From Coniella vitis (lineage: Eukaryota > Ascomycota > Sordariomycetes > Diaporthales > Schizoparmaceae): a stretch of DNA of 64,000 nt. Position numbers and translations under genes: made by a program. The notes beneath the pieces are model-generated. The model searched no databases and had not been told where the DNA came from. It saw only the letters and a list, made by a program, of their open reading frames with translations. Shown piece by piece: positions 1-10,725 of the stretch. The stretch covers positions 1,364,001-1,428,000 of the forward strand of contig WUJK01000010.1 in NCBI GenBank assembly GCA_011317545.1, written 5' to 3'. The first letter of the stretch is position 1. The number at the start of each line of letters is the position of its first letter.

Positions 1-906
1 GCGATATGGCGGTAGATCAAGGCTGATGACTGCGGCAGTAACGACTAGGCACACGGCTACAGGCTGGGTCAGCCCTTTGTGCGATTCAGGGTCTTACAGA
101 GGTGGTGACTCGCGCTGCCCGATGTCTAGTAGGACTGACGTGCCTGAGTACAGCTTAAGGAAGCGTAAGTGGAAGGGGTCAGAGATGAGACTGAGGTTGT
201 CGTATTATGGCATCCGTGTTGGGAGTCAGCTGGTGAGGAAAGGGCGAAGAGAGGCCAGGGAATACCCCCCGGTCTCCAGGAGCACATGGAACTGGAGTAA
301 GCAGCGGCCTGTGCCTCTGTACTGCTGCGCCGGCTATGGTGGAGTAGTCGGCGGCAAGCCAGGCGCTCGGTACTTTGCGCCCTGCAGCCCCGTGCTATAT
401 AGTACATGGCGAAGGCGGGTGACCATGTATATGTGTAGTATGTACTTGCCCTAGACACCTCAAGGCTTCCAGAAGATTAGACTTTTGCTTCTACGTCCCT
501 TAGTCCGCTACCCAGTGTTCACTGGTAGGGAAACGGGAATGAGTAACCAGCACGGACGCAATAGTACGATGTACGCCTCAGTGAATAAGGTCCGTCATAG
601 AAAAGCAAGGGATGCACGGTTGATGCATGAATACAGCACCTCGGTGGGGTCATATATGTAAGGTATACTACCTGTATACTCTGTATATGCGTAGCGGCAT
701 CCGACAATGCACTAACGGGGTGTATCATCCACTTTCGGCCTTCCACGCTACCTTCCTGTGATGTCACTTGATGTCAACCCTTGATGCTATGAAACTACAC
801 ACACCTTTGCGAGCTTGCACAACTTCGTGAAACAGAGAAACATCATCTTTTTCCAAGCTTGCTGGCACGATCATCTGTTGCTGCGCTTTCTCAATTGCAA
901 TCTACA
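1..906. other. left-edge intergenic region
   Basis: No supportable gene. The open frames here lack homology, codon bias or splice signals. The stretch contains some TACATAGTA-like words (near 395 and 430). The last 100 or so bases should hold the promoter and 5' leader of the peroxiredoxin gene. A gene extending from beyond the left edge cannot be excluded. Confidence 0.5.
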
Positions 907-1682
907 ATGGCCTTTATTAAATCGTCTATCCGACCCCTGGGCCTGGCGGCCAGGTCGTCCCTTGTTTCCGCGAGAGCCTTCCATTCCTCGCGGCCAGCAT
1001 TCATCCAGGCAGGCGACAGTATCCCCAACCTTGACGTCCTGACCGAGAACTCTCCTGCCAATAAGGTCAACCTTGCTAAGGAGCTAGCTGCTGAGAAAGG
1101 CCTCATCATTGGTGTACCCGGTGCTTTCAGTATGTATAGGCCTTTGACTCCAGCGAGCACAACAGCTTGGCTTCCCGAGCGTGGATTAACAGAGTATGCA
1201 GGCCCAGGTTGCTCCCAGAAGCATATTCCCAGCTATCTGACACACCCCAATCTCAAGGATGCCGGCAAGGTTTTCGTCGTTGCCGTCAATGACCCATTCG
1301 TCATGTCGGCTTGGGGAGATGCGCTGGACCCAAGTGGGACATTAGGTGTAAGGCATGCTCCAATGCTCAAGTTCTGAATAGGGAGGCTAACATTCCGTGA
1401 CACAGCTCCGATTTATTGCTGATCCCACCGCCGAGTTCACAAAAGCACTGGAGCTCGATTTTGATGCCACCAAAATCTTTGGCAATGTCCGCAGCAAACG
1501 CTATGCTCTTGTCGTAGAGGATGGCAAAGTTGTGTAAGTTATTGGGTCTTAAGGAACGTCGAGCCGATACAAGCTAATGACCGTACAGCTCCACTCATGT
1601 TGAAAAAGACGGAACGGGAACAAACGACTCCATGGCCGAGAAAGTTCTTGGGCCTCCTGGCAGCCTAGACTGGAATGCCTAA
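907..1682 (+). CDS. mitochondrial peroxiredoxin (Prx5/AhpE-TSA type)
   Basis: Thiol peroxidase that reduces hydrogen peroxide and alkyl hydroperoxides, predicted to act in mitochondria. Four exons: 907-1129, 1202-1347, 1406-1533 and 1589-1682. The introns begin GTATGT, GTAAGG and GTAAGT and end in CAG; the product is 196 aa. The N-terminus (Ser/Arg/Ala-rich, with RAFHSSRPAF) looks like a matrix-targeting presequence. The peroxidatic site reads PGAFSPGC after splicing: Ser replaces the usual Thr and Gly replaces the residue just before the catalytic Cys. Later family segments NDPFVMSAWG and RFIADPTAEFTKAL are clear. The protein ends in LDWNA. ATG 907 is chosen because the frame upstream of it has no other ATG. 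Family assignment is secure; localisation is inferred. Confidence 0.92.
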
Positions 1683-2436
1683 ATGCTCACAGATGAAATA
1701 TTGGCGCGTGCAAATCTAGCCTCTGGAGCTTTTTGAAAAATGCCAGTACTGTCAAGGATGCGAACGGTGATCTGAAATGGTTGAATCGACATGAATCCTC
1801 TCGTCAACAGTGAATCAAATTTGTCTTGGCTTTTCACAAAATTTGGAGGCTACGAAACAAGTCGTTCCATGTAGGATTGCAAAGATTCGTAGAATCATAG
1901 GTCTGGAGTTGTTGATTACCGCAGAAATATTAATCTTTGTTGAGCTTGCTGGCCTCGCGAAACCAGATTATTGACTTTCGTTAATGCCCTTCGGCAATCA
2001 GTATGAGATATCGACTGTACGGCGATTCTTTCCTTGTAACACGAGTCATACGGAGCAGTGCTTGAATTGAGATATGGCCACCGGTATGCTCTGCATCTTG
2101 AAATAATCCACTGCAGCCAACAGCCGTTAACTTGGAGTCTGACTAGATGATGGTCGTTGTGCATAGGTATGGGCGCGGCATCTTATAGTTTCCTAGACAC
2201 AATTCGCGGATATGTACCATTCATTGTGATTGGAGTATACCGCGTAGTGCACTCCCTTGGCGCTTCTCTTCTTGTCGGCTTAGCATTATAGCAAGGCCAC
2301 GGTTGAGTACAAGTTCGACGTATTCATTATGAAGATACTTAGACTGGAGTAAGAACAAAGACCGCCGAACAATAGCTTGGCCGTATAAAACAAGGACGAG
2401 GACTACAGCTTCATGCTGATCACTTTCTTCGATCCC
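1683..2436. other. intergenic region between convergent genes
   Basis: This lies between the 3' ends of the peroxiredoxin and DUF167 genes and should hold both 3' UTRs and terminators. No coding sequence or repeat was recognised. Confidence 0.5.
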
Positions 2437-2971
2437 TCACCGAATTTCCTCACCGACAAGATCAGTCAATCTCTGCACAAGTCTCCCTATACAGTCTTCT
2501 CCATCCTGAACAGCCCTCCCACCAATAGCAATAGTCTTGTCTCTGGATTTCGTACCTCGTGTAATTTGTAAATCAGACTTTGGCACCCCCAAAACCTATT
2601 GTTACCTGTTTGTTAGCATCTATATATAAAGGCATCTTTCTTGAGGTAGTGGCCTGTAAAGACTTCACCTCCTGGTCAACCCCAACCAGGACAAGAGAAC
2701 TGGGATGGTGAGAATAGTCTCCACAGCAATATCACATTAACCGCAACAAAACTCGGCTTACCTCACTCAACAGCGCAACCACTGCCTTGTTCGCCTCACC
2801 ATCTTTAGGAGCAGCGGAAACACAAAGCTCCACCGCGCCCTCGCCAAGTGCCTCTACACCCTCACGGGCTTTGCTGGCACCTGGCTTGACGCGGCATTGG
2901 AGATAGACAACTGCAGGTGATTTGTTTTTGGGGGCTGCTCTAACGTATTGGATGAAGCGGCGGGCTGCCAT
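2437..2971 (-). CDS. DUF167 / YggU (UPF0235) family protein
   Basis: Small conserved protein of the DUF167 family, which includes human C15orf40 and bacterial YggU; the molecular function of the family is not established. Two exons on the minus strand: 2762-2971 and 2595-2437. They are separated by an intron at 2596-2761 (donor GTAAGC, acceptor TAG), giving 122 aa. Visible family marks are RVKPGASKAREGV, the segment VSAAPKDGEANKAVVALLSE and, after the splice, LGVPKSDLQITRGTKSRDKT. The last is the typical LG(V/I)xxSxxxixxGxxSRxK pattern. The ATG at 2971 is the only in-frame start close to the conserved domain. The gene is convergent with the peroxiredoxin. Confidence 0.88.
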
Positions 2972-3799
2972 CGTTAATGCGTCTGGGTATTGAAACTCGT
3001 GTGTTTGGCAACGCTTTTATTTATGCGTCGCATTGGAAGGATACTATGTGGGTTTCGAAGCGCGGGCTTTTTCAGCTTATGTTTTCATTGTCGGTTGAAT
3101 GACGGAAGGAATTGTGTCTCATGGAGAGAACAACTGGCTGAATTTGTGGACCTAATGACCCCGGACCCGGCTCGCATGTGTGTGGACAATTATTGTCAAT
3201 TAACGAAAGGTTCTCAAGGCGAAAGTAATTTTTCTCCATCTTGCAGATCAATCACGTCTTTTTCTATCTCAATCAATATATAGTTTTGCTGCGGCGAAAA
3301 TGTTGGGGCTGCAAGTCACTCCCACCGCTGTGTTGATTCGCATTCTCGGACTATCTTAATAATACTAAGCGCGTCGAAAGCGGCTTTATAATCCCGTGGA
3401 AAATTTGTTGGGAGGCGCTCCTTGGAACGCACATTCTGTGACTGCTGGACTCATATACCTGTACATTTGGCTATGGGTACGTATAGCAGGATGTGTATGC
3501 ATGAGTATGAAGATCCTCAAGGCGTCATTTCCAAGCCTGTAGGCCATATCGCAGCACAGAGTCTGGATGAAGCGTCCTCATCGACTGAGGCGGCTCGGCG
3601 ACGTCCAATGGCTGCCTTTGGAGCTGTCCAGCAAAGTGCGCCATTTGTTTGTCCATCTTGAACAGCGAATAGTGATACTCGTGATATGCGGCGTGCTTTC
3701 CCAGCACCTAGTCGCTTGATCATGTATAAAGCAACGTTTCCTTGCCTAGTGGTTGGTGTCCTCTTCTATTGTTTCTGCGCCGAGACTCGTATATCATCC
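2972..3799. other. intergenic region
   Basis: Upstream of the DUF167 gene and downstream of DAM1. Open frames here are short and unsupported. Nothing recognisable was found. Confidence 0.45.
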
Positions 3800-4532
3800 T
3801 CATCTGATCCCGCGAGCTCTGGGACGCACCAGTCCGCTAGGCCGTGTGCCATGGGTCCCTCTAGCACCTCCGCGGCCGCCACGTGCCTGTGTTCCACTGC
3901 GAGCGGCGGGAGCAGGGACCCGGGAAATCCTTGATTTGGGCACTGGAGTTCGGAATCTGGGGGCAGTTGGTCTTGAGGATACGGGATTCTCGACAAACGA
4001 TGTATCCGTGGTCCTACAATTCATCAGTGACTGGGAAAGCATAACCGTATCCAATGGTTGTTTACATGAAGGTTGTCTCTTCGATATCCCCGGCGGACTT
4101 GATGTCTGGGCCTTGCAAGCCGTCTTGGTCTTCTTTATGTTTTGATCTTCGGAAGGACTCGGCTATGGGGGCCTGCAGGCTGGTGTCAGAATAGCTACGT
4201 AGGTGTGGTGGACAGAACGACACGGTAAAGAATACCTCTGGGAAGTCAACACAGAACGCGTTCATGTTGAGACCGTAAAGGAAGCTGGCAAAGCTTTCGC
4301 TAAAGCGAGCCAGACTCTCGTGCATCAGCTGAAAGTGCATGAGATTGGCCTCTAAATCAGCCATTGAATCGGACAGCTCTCCAAATTGCGGCTCGAATGC
4401 ATTGAGTGGGAAGGGCGCATCGGAGCTCTTCTTCGCGGATTCTCGGAAGGATGATCGAGAGGACGGCCGCAGAGGCGTTGTTGGGCGGTTGTGCCTCGTC
4501 CGTGAGGTGGATCGCTTTCTCTCTTGCGACAT
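3800..4532 (-). CDS. DAM1: DASH/Dam1 complex subunit Dam1
   Basis: Microtubule-binding subunit of the outer-kinetochore DASH ring that couples chromosomes to spindle microtubules and is a target of Aurora B. Three exons on the minus strand: 4532-4236, 4172-4066 and 4013-3800. Introns are 4173-4235 (GTATTC...CAG) and 4014-4065 (GTAAAC...TAG). The product is 205 aa. The signature block is residues 47-102: PQFGELSDSMADLEANLMHF, then LMHESLARFSESFASFLYGL, then NMNAFCVDFPEAPIAESF. The second junction creates TTFMTTDTSFVENP, matching the family. The C-terminal exon is basic and disordered (Arg/Gly/Pro-rich), as expected for the Dam1 tail. ATG 4532 is used because the longer frame upstream adds unrelated residues. 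Confidence 0.93.
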
Positions 4533-5596
4533 TGTGGCACGAATCTGCCATTTATCATAGATAAAGTTGATTTGTGTGTGTTGTGTTGTGTTCGAAGCCC
4601 GAGTGGGAGACGCGTCGGGTTGATTGGGGGACGCGACTGGGTCCGCCCAGAGGGACGTCAGCCTACGACCCAGCAGCGGGTTGCCAGATGGAACACGTGA
4701 AGTGCTACCCAAAGCTTTCTGATGCTGGCTCGTTGGGGGCGGATTCCCACTTAATTCGCGAATAGGCTGCTATACACGGGATCTGGTGGACTTTTGGTTG
4801 GTAGTGAAATGCGCCCTGTCCCTGGATGTTCGGATCAGCACTTCCCGCACCCCACAGCAGCCGCGGCACAGAGGACGATTAGCGTAAGGCGGACGCTGCA
4901 GTAGCAGCAAGTGACGTGCTGAAGTCAAAGCTAAACCCCGCCAAAGCGACAAGCCCAGCTTGTCATCCTCTGCACCAAAAAATTCCTGGCCTCACCATCC
5001 CTTGCGGTACGGAGCTGCCGGCTTCCATCTTCTCCCAAATCCCTCTTGGCCCAATTTTATCTCATCTAGCCTGTACATAGTGCACATAGTGTCTGGCTTC
5101 TTTCTCAACGCGTCCTCGTACTTGGGACAAAGAACACCTGTCCAGTGGCCAAGACAACTTCAGGTTTTTGCAACATCTCAGACCTGCAATCCCGCTCCGT
5201 CACTGGCAATCCAATCTCCGCATCTAACTCTCGCCAAGGGCCCGGTGTGAGCTTCTGGGTCTAATCCTCCCCCACCGCATAAAACATAGTACGTGCTAAC
5301 AAATCATGCTCCCTGGGTGCTCTGTATATGAGCAAGGTACTACTAGTTGGTACTCTGATACTGTACGGCACTGCCCCGAGTACTTGCTCAGAGCGCTTGA
5401 ATCCACCTCAATTATCCCGGGCTCCATTGTACTAAGACAAGAATAGCCACATGCTGGTGTGACTCGAGCCGATGCTGACGCGCCGTTTGATCTGTGCTAG
5501 ACGAGGCCAGTGGTAATTCTCTAATTCTGCCCTCCTGCCACTCGCGCATGCGCACCTTTCTCGTCTCAACCTTCTTTTTTCCCAAACGAGTTGTCC
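4533..5596. other. divergent promoter region between DAM1 and CSR1-like gene
   Basis: About 1.06 kb between two genes transcribed away from each other, so it should contain both promoters and 5' leaders. It includes one CATAGTAC word near 5286. No gene was recognised. Confidence 0.5.
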
Positions 5597-7485
5597 ATGC
5601 GACGATTTTGCCCTGCGCCGTCGACTCCCTTCCTCTCCCGCTGTCACAGCAGCTATTCCACCACCTCTCGGATCCAACGGCCCTCGGTGAGGTTGACGCG
5701 GCCCCCATCAAGTTACTGTCACCGGATCCCTCGCCAACAAATTCACCGACCGTCTATATCGCTTGCTTGCACTGAGCAAGATCCATCACTGCAGTCAACG
5801 TCGCCTTTGACAGCTAGATCCACTCCTGAGAAACCTCTTCAAGCCGGCGCATCCCATATACTACTTGTCTTGGCAGTCCTAACGAGTGTCGGTGCCATTT
5901 ACGCTACAATTAAACCAACCACGATTGACACGCTCGGATCTGACAACAACCAAGAAATGTCTGACCCCAAATTCGAGGTGCAGCCGGGCCGTGTGGGAAA
6001 CCTGACTCCAGAGCAGGAAGCAAAAGTGCGCGAGCTCTGGGCGGCCATATTCAAGATATGCGCCGTTGGCGAACAGGATGAGCCAGCCGCCTCTTCTACC
6101 GCGCCGTCGATCGGCGAAAAGACCAATTCCAAGGACAAGGGCAAGAAACGCAAGATAAGCCTATTTTCGCGAAAGGGAAAGCACAGTGGTGGCGACTCAG
6201 ACGGGGCCTCGACAGCGAGCGGCTTAAGCGCAAACATAAAGGAAGATGATGCGGACGATAAGTACGGCCAGAACAAGGAGTTCCTCGAGACCCTTGCCAA
6301 TTCGTCGCCCGAGAGCATCCGTGCTACCATTTGGTCCATGATCAAACACGACCACCCTGACGCGCTCGCCTTGCGGTTCCTCCGAGCAAGAAAGTGGGAC
6401 GTCGACAGAGCGCTTGTTATGCTCGTGTCCACCCTGAATTGGCGGGCCAATGATGTGCATGTGGACGACGACATCATGAAGAGCGGCGAAAGCGGTATGG
6501 TGGAGCTTTCCAAGTCGAGCGACGCAAAGGAAAAGCAGCTGGGTGAAGATTTCATGGCGCAGATTCGCATGGGCAAGAGTTTCCTCCACGGCCTTGACAA
6601 GCAGGGCAGGCCGATATGTGTTGTCAGAGTGCGGCTGCACCACCAGGGCGAGCAATGTGAAGAGTCTCTTGAGAGATACACTGTCTACTTGATTGAAACA
6701 GCGCGCATGGTCCTGCGGCCACCCGTCGACACAGCCACCATCTTGTTCGACATGACTGGTTTCTCCATGGCTAACATGGTGAGTTGCGGCAATGAACTGC
6801 GTCGCCTCAAAGCGCCGTGTTACTAACATTCATTTTACAGGATTACACTCCGGTCAAGTTTATGATCAAGTGTTTTGAGGCGAATTATCCCGAGTCGCTA
6901 GGTTCTGTTCTTGTCCACAAAGCGCCATGGCTCTTCCAAGGTATGTCCCTGCTAGCAACCGAATCCAAAGCATCCGTTGCTTTTCAATACTGAGCTTTTA
7001 TGTACACAGGTGTATGGAAGCTCATCCGTAGCTGGCTGGATCCCGTTGTAGCGAGCAAGGTGCATTTCACCAACAACTTGAAAGACGTTGCAGAATTCAT
7101 CGAGCCCAGCCGCGTGCTCAAAGAGCTGGACGGTGAAGAAGACTGGCAATACACATACATCGAGCCAGTAGCGGGTGAGAATGACAAGATGAATGACTCA
7201 GCCACTCGCGATAAGAAGCTGGAGGCTCGCGAGCAGCTATACCAGGAGTATGAGGAGGCGACATTGGAATGGATCAGATCGCCCAATGAGGCAGGAATCA
7301 AGCACAAACGGGACGCTATAGCGGCGAAGCTGAGAGCCGACTACTGGGCTTTAGACCCGTACATCCGTGCGAGATCCTTCTACGACAGAACAGGATGGAT
7401 ACAAGGAGAGAAGGTCGAGCCGTACCCAACCAAGGGTGCCGGCATAAACGGCGGTGCTGCCACGAGCTCTGAAGATGTGGACTAA
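5597..7485 (+). CDS. CRAL-TRIO phosphatidylinositol transfer protein, CSR1/SFH2-like
   Basis: Sec14-like lipid-transfer protein of the Csr1/Sfh2 group, expected to bind phospholipid in a CRAL-TRIO pocket. Exons are 5597-6778, 6841-6940 and 7010-7485; introns are GTGAGT...CAG and GTATGT...CAG. The product is 585 aa. Visible elements: CRAL-TRIO N-terminal HDHPDALALRFLRARKWDVD, the lipid-binding domain with GKSFLHGLDKQGRPICVVRV and TATILFDMTGFSMANMDYTP, and KCFEANYPESLGSVLVHKAP followed by WLFQGVWKLIRSWLDPVVA. The first 120 residues are Arg/Ser-rich and end in a hydrophobic stretch (SHILLVLAVLTSVGAIYATI), suggesting mitochondrial targeting or membrane anchoring. A shorter product from ATG 5957 (MSDPKFEVQPG) would start where relatives usually start. 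Which start is used is unresolved. Confidence 0.88.
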
Positions 7486-7721
7486 TAAGCGCGGGCCTCA
7501 GAACCAGGTGTAGATATGTATATGTACAGAGACGTTATATCCGGCACATGCAGGTTGTGGCCTATAGTTGCAATGGTAGAATCTTACAGCTCAAGGCGCA
7601 AGGCGAAACAGTAGGAGGAGGATCGGTATCGAGCGTCGAGACAGAATTGTATTTCGACTTGATTTCAGTTGCTCTGAGGGCTACTGGACTGAATAGACTC
7701 GCGCAGGTCGCGGATCTCACC

Positions 7722-8643
7722 TTACATCTTACTCTTTATCTGCTCCGCCAGAGCCTTGAGCTCGTCCATCTCAATCTTCTGCTGTGGCCAGCCGACAACC
7801 AGACCCTCGGTCTCATTTGGCTTGGGAATCTAGACACGATCGTCAGCTGTGGCGCTCCATGGAGATTACTGGTAATGTAAACGGGGCCTCTGAATCGTAC
7901 TATGTGAACGTGGACCTTGAGAAACAAGTTAGTCACATAGCGCACTCAAGTATTATATATAAGTTGCCGCCGGAAGAACTCACATGATCAACCTCCTGGT
8001 GAGCCAGTCGTCCATTGTTCTGGAGAATGTTGTAATTCACTGCACCTGAGGCGACAGCAATCTTCTTGGCGACGGGCTGGATTTTCACTGGGTCAGCGCT
8101 GGGTCTATAGGATAGCCGTGCAGAAGACACTGCAGGGGCTTTGATCTAACACACCAAGAGTTCCGCCAGGCTGTCGTCAGGAATGTCGGTGAGCTTCTCG
8201 CCGTGATGCTTGGGGATGACGAGCTACAAAAACCACAATTGATCAGCCTGGTAAACACGGTAACCACCTGTCCAACTCAGCTGTAATTCAAACCGATGGA
8301 TGAGCCGCGCGGTGTTAGATGGAGTGCTGGAGTGCTAAGAGTCAAATACCGCATGGCCCTTGCTCAACGGGTTGATGTCTAGGAAGGCAAGAGTCTTGTC
8401 ACTCTCAAAGAGCTTGAAGGAAGGGATATCACCTGCAACAGATTGTCAGTGTGAGCTAGTCAGGATGGGAGAAGTGCCCATCAAGGTGCCTCCGACACAA
8501 TGTGCCCGGCGCCAAAGTGTGATAGAGCCGGCCGGGCTTTCGGTCAAGGTGGGAGCTCTCTCAAGACCCTAAAGAGAATTTGCGTTGGCTTTTAACGTAC
8601 CCTTGATGATCTTGCAGAAAATACACGACGCCATCTTGTTCAT
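7722..8643 (-). CDS. HNT1: HIT-family nucleoside phosphoramidase HINT/Hnt1
   Basis: Histidine-triad hydrolase that cleaves AMP-lysine-type phosphoramidates. Six exons on the minus strand: 8643-8601, 8432-8350, 8223-8155, 8076-7984, 7915-7901 and 7829-7722, giving 136 aa. It starts MNKMASCIFCKIIKGDIPSF and continues DKTLAFLDINPLSKGHALVI. After VNYNILQNNGRLAHQEVDH the fourth exon ends exactly at the first His of the triad. Exon 5 is only 15 nt (VHVHI) and supplies the next two His residues, giving HVHVHII (the HxHxHxx signature) when joined to IPKPNETEG. All introns are GT...AG and all phases match. A second in-frame ATG lies nine bases downstream of the first. Confidence 0.92.
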
Positions 8644-9529
8644 AGTTCCAAGACGACTCGAATTTGTGTGTATGTTTGAAGAATGAGAAGCAGAGAGCGA
8701 GCGATTACGGAAAGAGGTTCCTCAAATAAGCAGGCGGAGATGGATCGGCGTCTCTCAAGACTAGGGTGCTGTCAAAATATTGATATATAATTTCTCAATT
8801 GCTCTACAAGTTGCAGTCGGATCTCCTATCGAACTCACCTCTTGCCTTTTACCAGATGTGACCGTGGGCTGACCGAAAACACTGCATTACCTAACAATCT
8901 TTGGAACTTTCTCGTCTGGAGCACCCAGATTCGATTCTCATTTTGTTTTGTTTTTTGGCGCTTCCTTCTCAATATCTATTGCCTTTAGGTGAGGAGCCAA
9001 TATATAGCTAGTCTTTGAATACATCTTTATCATTCTCCTATTGTGTGATTTTTGTCTTTGTTACCTCTTCTTCTCTTGCGATGCCTGAGCGGAATACTAT
9101 GCAAGTATGCAGGGCCTCCACGCTCATGGGTCCACTTACATCATCCCCGCCCCGCTGATGATGGAGGGGCTGCCTGCTTGCCTGGCAGCTGAAAGTTGTA
9201 ACCTGCCGGCCTGCCCTTTGAGCGAGAACATTTCTAATGTGGTATAATATCCTTCTGTTGATCTTTTAACGATACAACGAGTAAGGCGACGTACGTCCGA
9301 GAGCGGCATTTCCTTTTTTTTTTTTTTTTTTTTCCATTGGTGCCACGACAGACGACCCCAAGAATCTTCCGGTGTTGCAACAAGTATACAGCATTACCTT
9401 CAAAACAACCCAACAACGAACGGGCTTCCAAATCTTAGCAACCCACCCACGCGGCGCCCTGCTTCAACCACTAGAATCCCACACCATACATCGTCAACCA
9501 AGAATCCCGATCCTCCACATCCTCTGATT
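8644..9529. other. divergent promoter region between HNT1 and MOG1
   Basis: Holds the promoters of two divergent genes. It includes a 20-T homopolymer at 9314-9333, about 200 bp upstream of the MOG1 start. No gene was recognised. Confidence 0.5.
9314..9333 (+). repeat. poly-T tract, 20 nt
   Basis: Uninterrupted run of 20 T in the MOG1 promoter. Long dA:dT tracts often sit in nucleosome-poor fungal promoters; a regulatory role here is inference. Confidence 0.9.
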
Positions 9530-9834
9530 ATGTCCCACCAGTACAAGCGCACACCCCTCTTTGGCGGCGCCATCGAGTGCGACCTCCCCACCAACTTTGC
9601 CGACGTGAGCCGACTGCGCCAGGTCCCCGACAATCAAGAGGTGTTCATCGACAAGGACGGCTTCACCAGCATCATCTTTGACATTACAGAGCGCGTCGGC
9701 GGCCCCGGAAGTTCCGACGAGATCGACGGGCAGGCGTTGACGACGCACCTCGAGGAACTCGTCGGCAGCGACACGGACACGGTCAAAGTGTGGAATTCGA
9801 CAGAGACGCAGTTTAGCAAGCTTGAGTGTGTTTA

Positions 9835-9890
<56 letters not shown>

Positions 9891-10332
9891 CTTTTTTGGC
9901 TTCCACCTGGAGCTTGCCGAACTACGTCAAGAACCAAGTCATGGGAACCTTTCGAAGCGGAAAAGAAAAGGAAGGAAAAAAACAAGAAAGTGGTTCGAGA
10001 ATTTGCAGACTGATTCCTTTTTACGGCTCAACAGTGTCAAAATCCCAGCGTATACTCTCATTGCGACCCAAACGCCCAATATCGACGCATCCAAACCCGC
10101 CGGCGCCGCGCCCGATTTTACAGCCATCATCCTGACGCTCGTGCGGCTCGAAAAGGAGAGCACTGATATACTGATTACCATCAACGTCCCGCACATCAAG
10201 GGCGAGTACGACGAGGAGGACGTGGATCTGCAACTTGGCAAGCAAGGCAAGCTGATTGGCGATGCGGTCGAGTTCGCTGCCGAGATTTGGAAGACGTTCA
10301 AGGTTAAGGATTGGGGTCTGTTTGATGAGTGA
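9530..10332 (+). CDS. MOG1: Ran GTPase-binding protein Mog1
   Basis: Nuclear import factor that binds Ran and stimulates nucleotide release. The N-terminal exon 9530-9825 gives LFGGAIECDLPTNFADVSRL followed by RQVPDNQEVFIDKDGF, the typical Mog1 opening. The C-terminal exon gives AYTLIATQTPN, FTAIILTLVRLEKE, DILITINVPHIKGEYDEEDV and ends KTFKVKDWGLFDE. The preferred join is an intron 9826-10034 (donor GTGTGT, acceptor CAG), which keeps the frame and yields 197 aa with KLDVKIPAYT at the junction. An alternative acceptor at 10008 would add about ten residues if paired with a donor at 9830. The intron carries a 53-T homopolymer. The gene converges on the SprT gene. Confidence 0.87.
9838..9890 (+). 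repeat. poly-T tract of 53 nt inside the MOG1 intron
   Basis: Uninterrupted T run starting 12 nt after the proposed 5' splice site. Its true length is likely to vary between clones and sequencing runs. The run ends far from the acceptor, so it is not an ordinary polypyrimidine tract. Confidence 0.95.
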
Positions 10333-10725
10333 TTGGATTTGCAAAGATGGGAACCATTTTCTTGGAGGTGAACGTACAAGAAGGCAGTAGGAAACAAGCA
10401 ACGAGCCAGGTGACGACTGATGATACCCTCCAACCCCATCTTCTCTTAGGAGTACCTACTTTACTTTGTTATTTCGGGACACATGTATCTTGACAAATCC
10501 GAGAATTAGCGATGATTATTATGAGCTTACGAGACCGAGTGATGGAGACATGTTGGAAATGAATACACAGCTGCAGCCTTTCAGTGTCACGCGTATCTAA
10601 ACAGACGTAATTTTACAGTATTAACAATTTGAAAGTCAAGTTACAGTCCTTATTAACCGGGATATCTAAAAATAAACAAAGTGCTTCTAGGCACAGGGTA
10701 TCATGACACAGACGCCGTTACACGC
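10333..10725. other. intergenic region between convergent genes
   Basis: 3' ends of MOG1 (+) and the SprT gene (-) face each other here. AT-rich 3' UTR-like sequence, no gene seen. Confidence 0.5.

Noticed and set aside
26..454. 142-codon frame at the left edge
   Set aside because: Composition and opposite-strand overlap suggest chance; no domain or splice support.
9530..10135. MOG1 read-through frame containing a poly-Phe stretch
   Set aside because: The Phe run is the translated T homopolymer of the intron; splicing restores the known Mog1 C-terminus in another frame.
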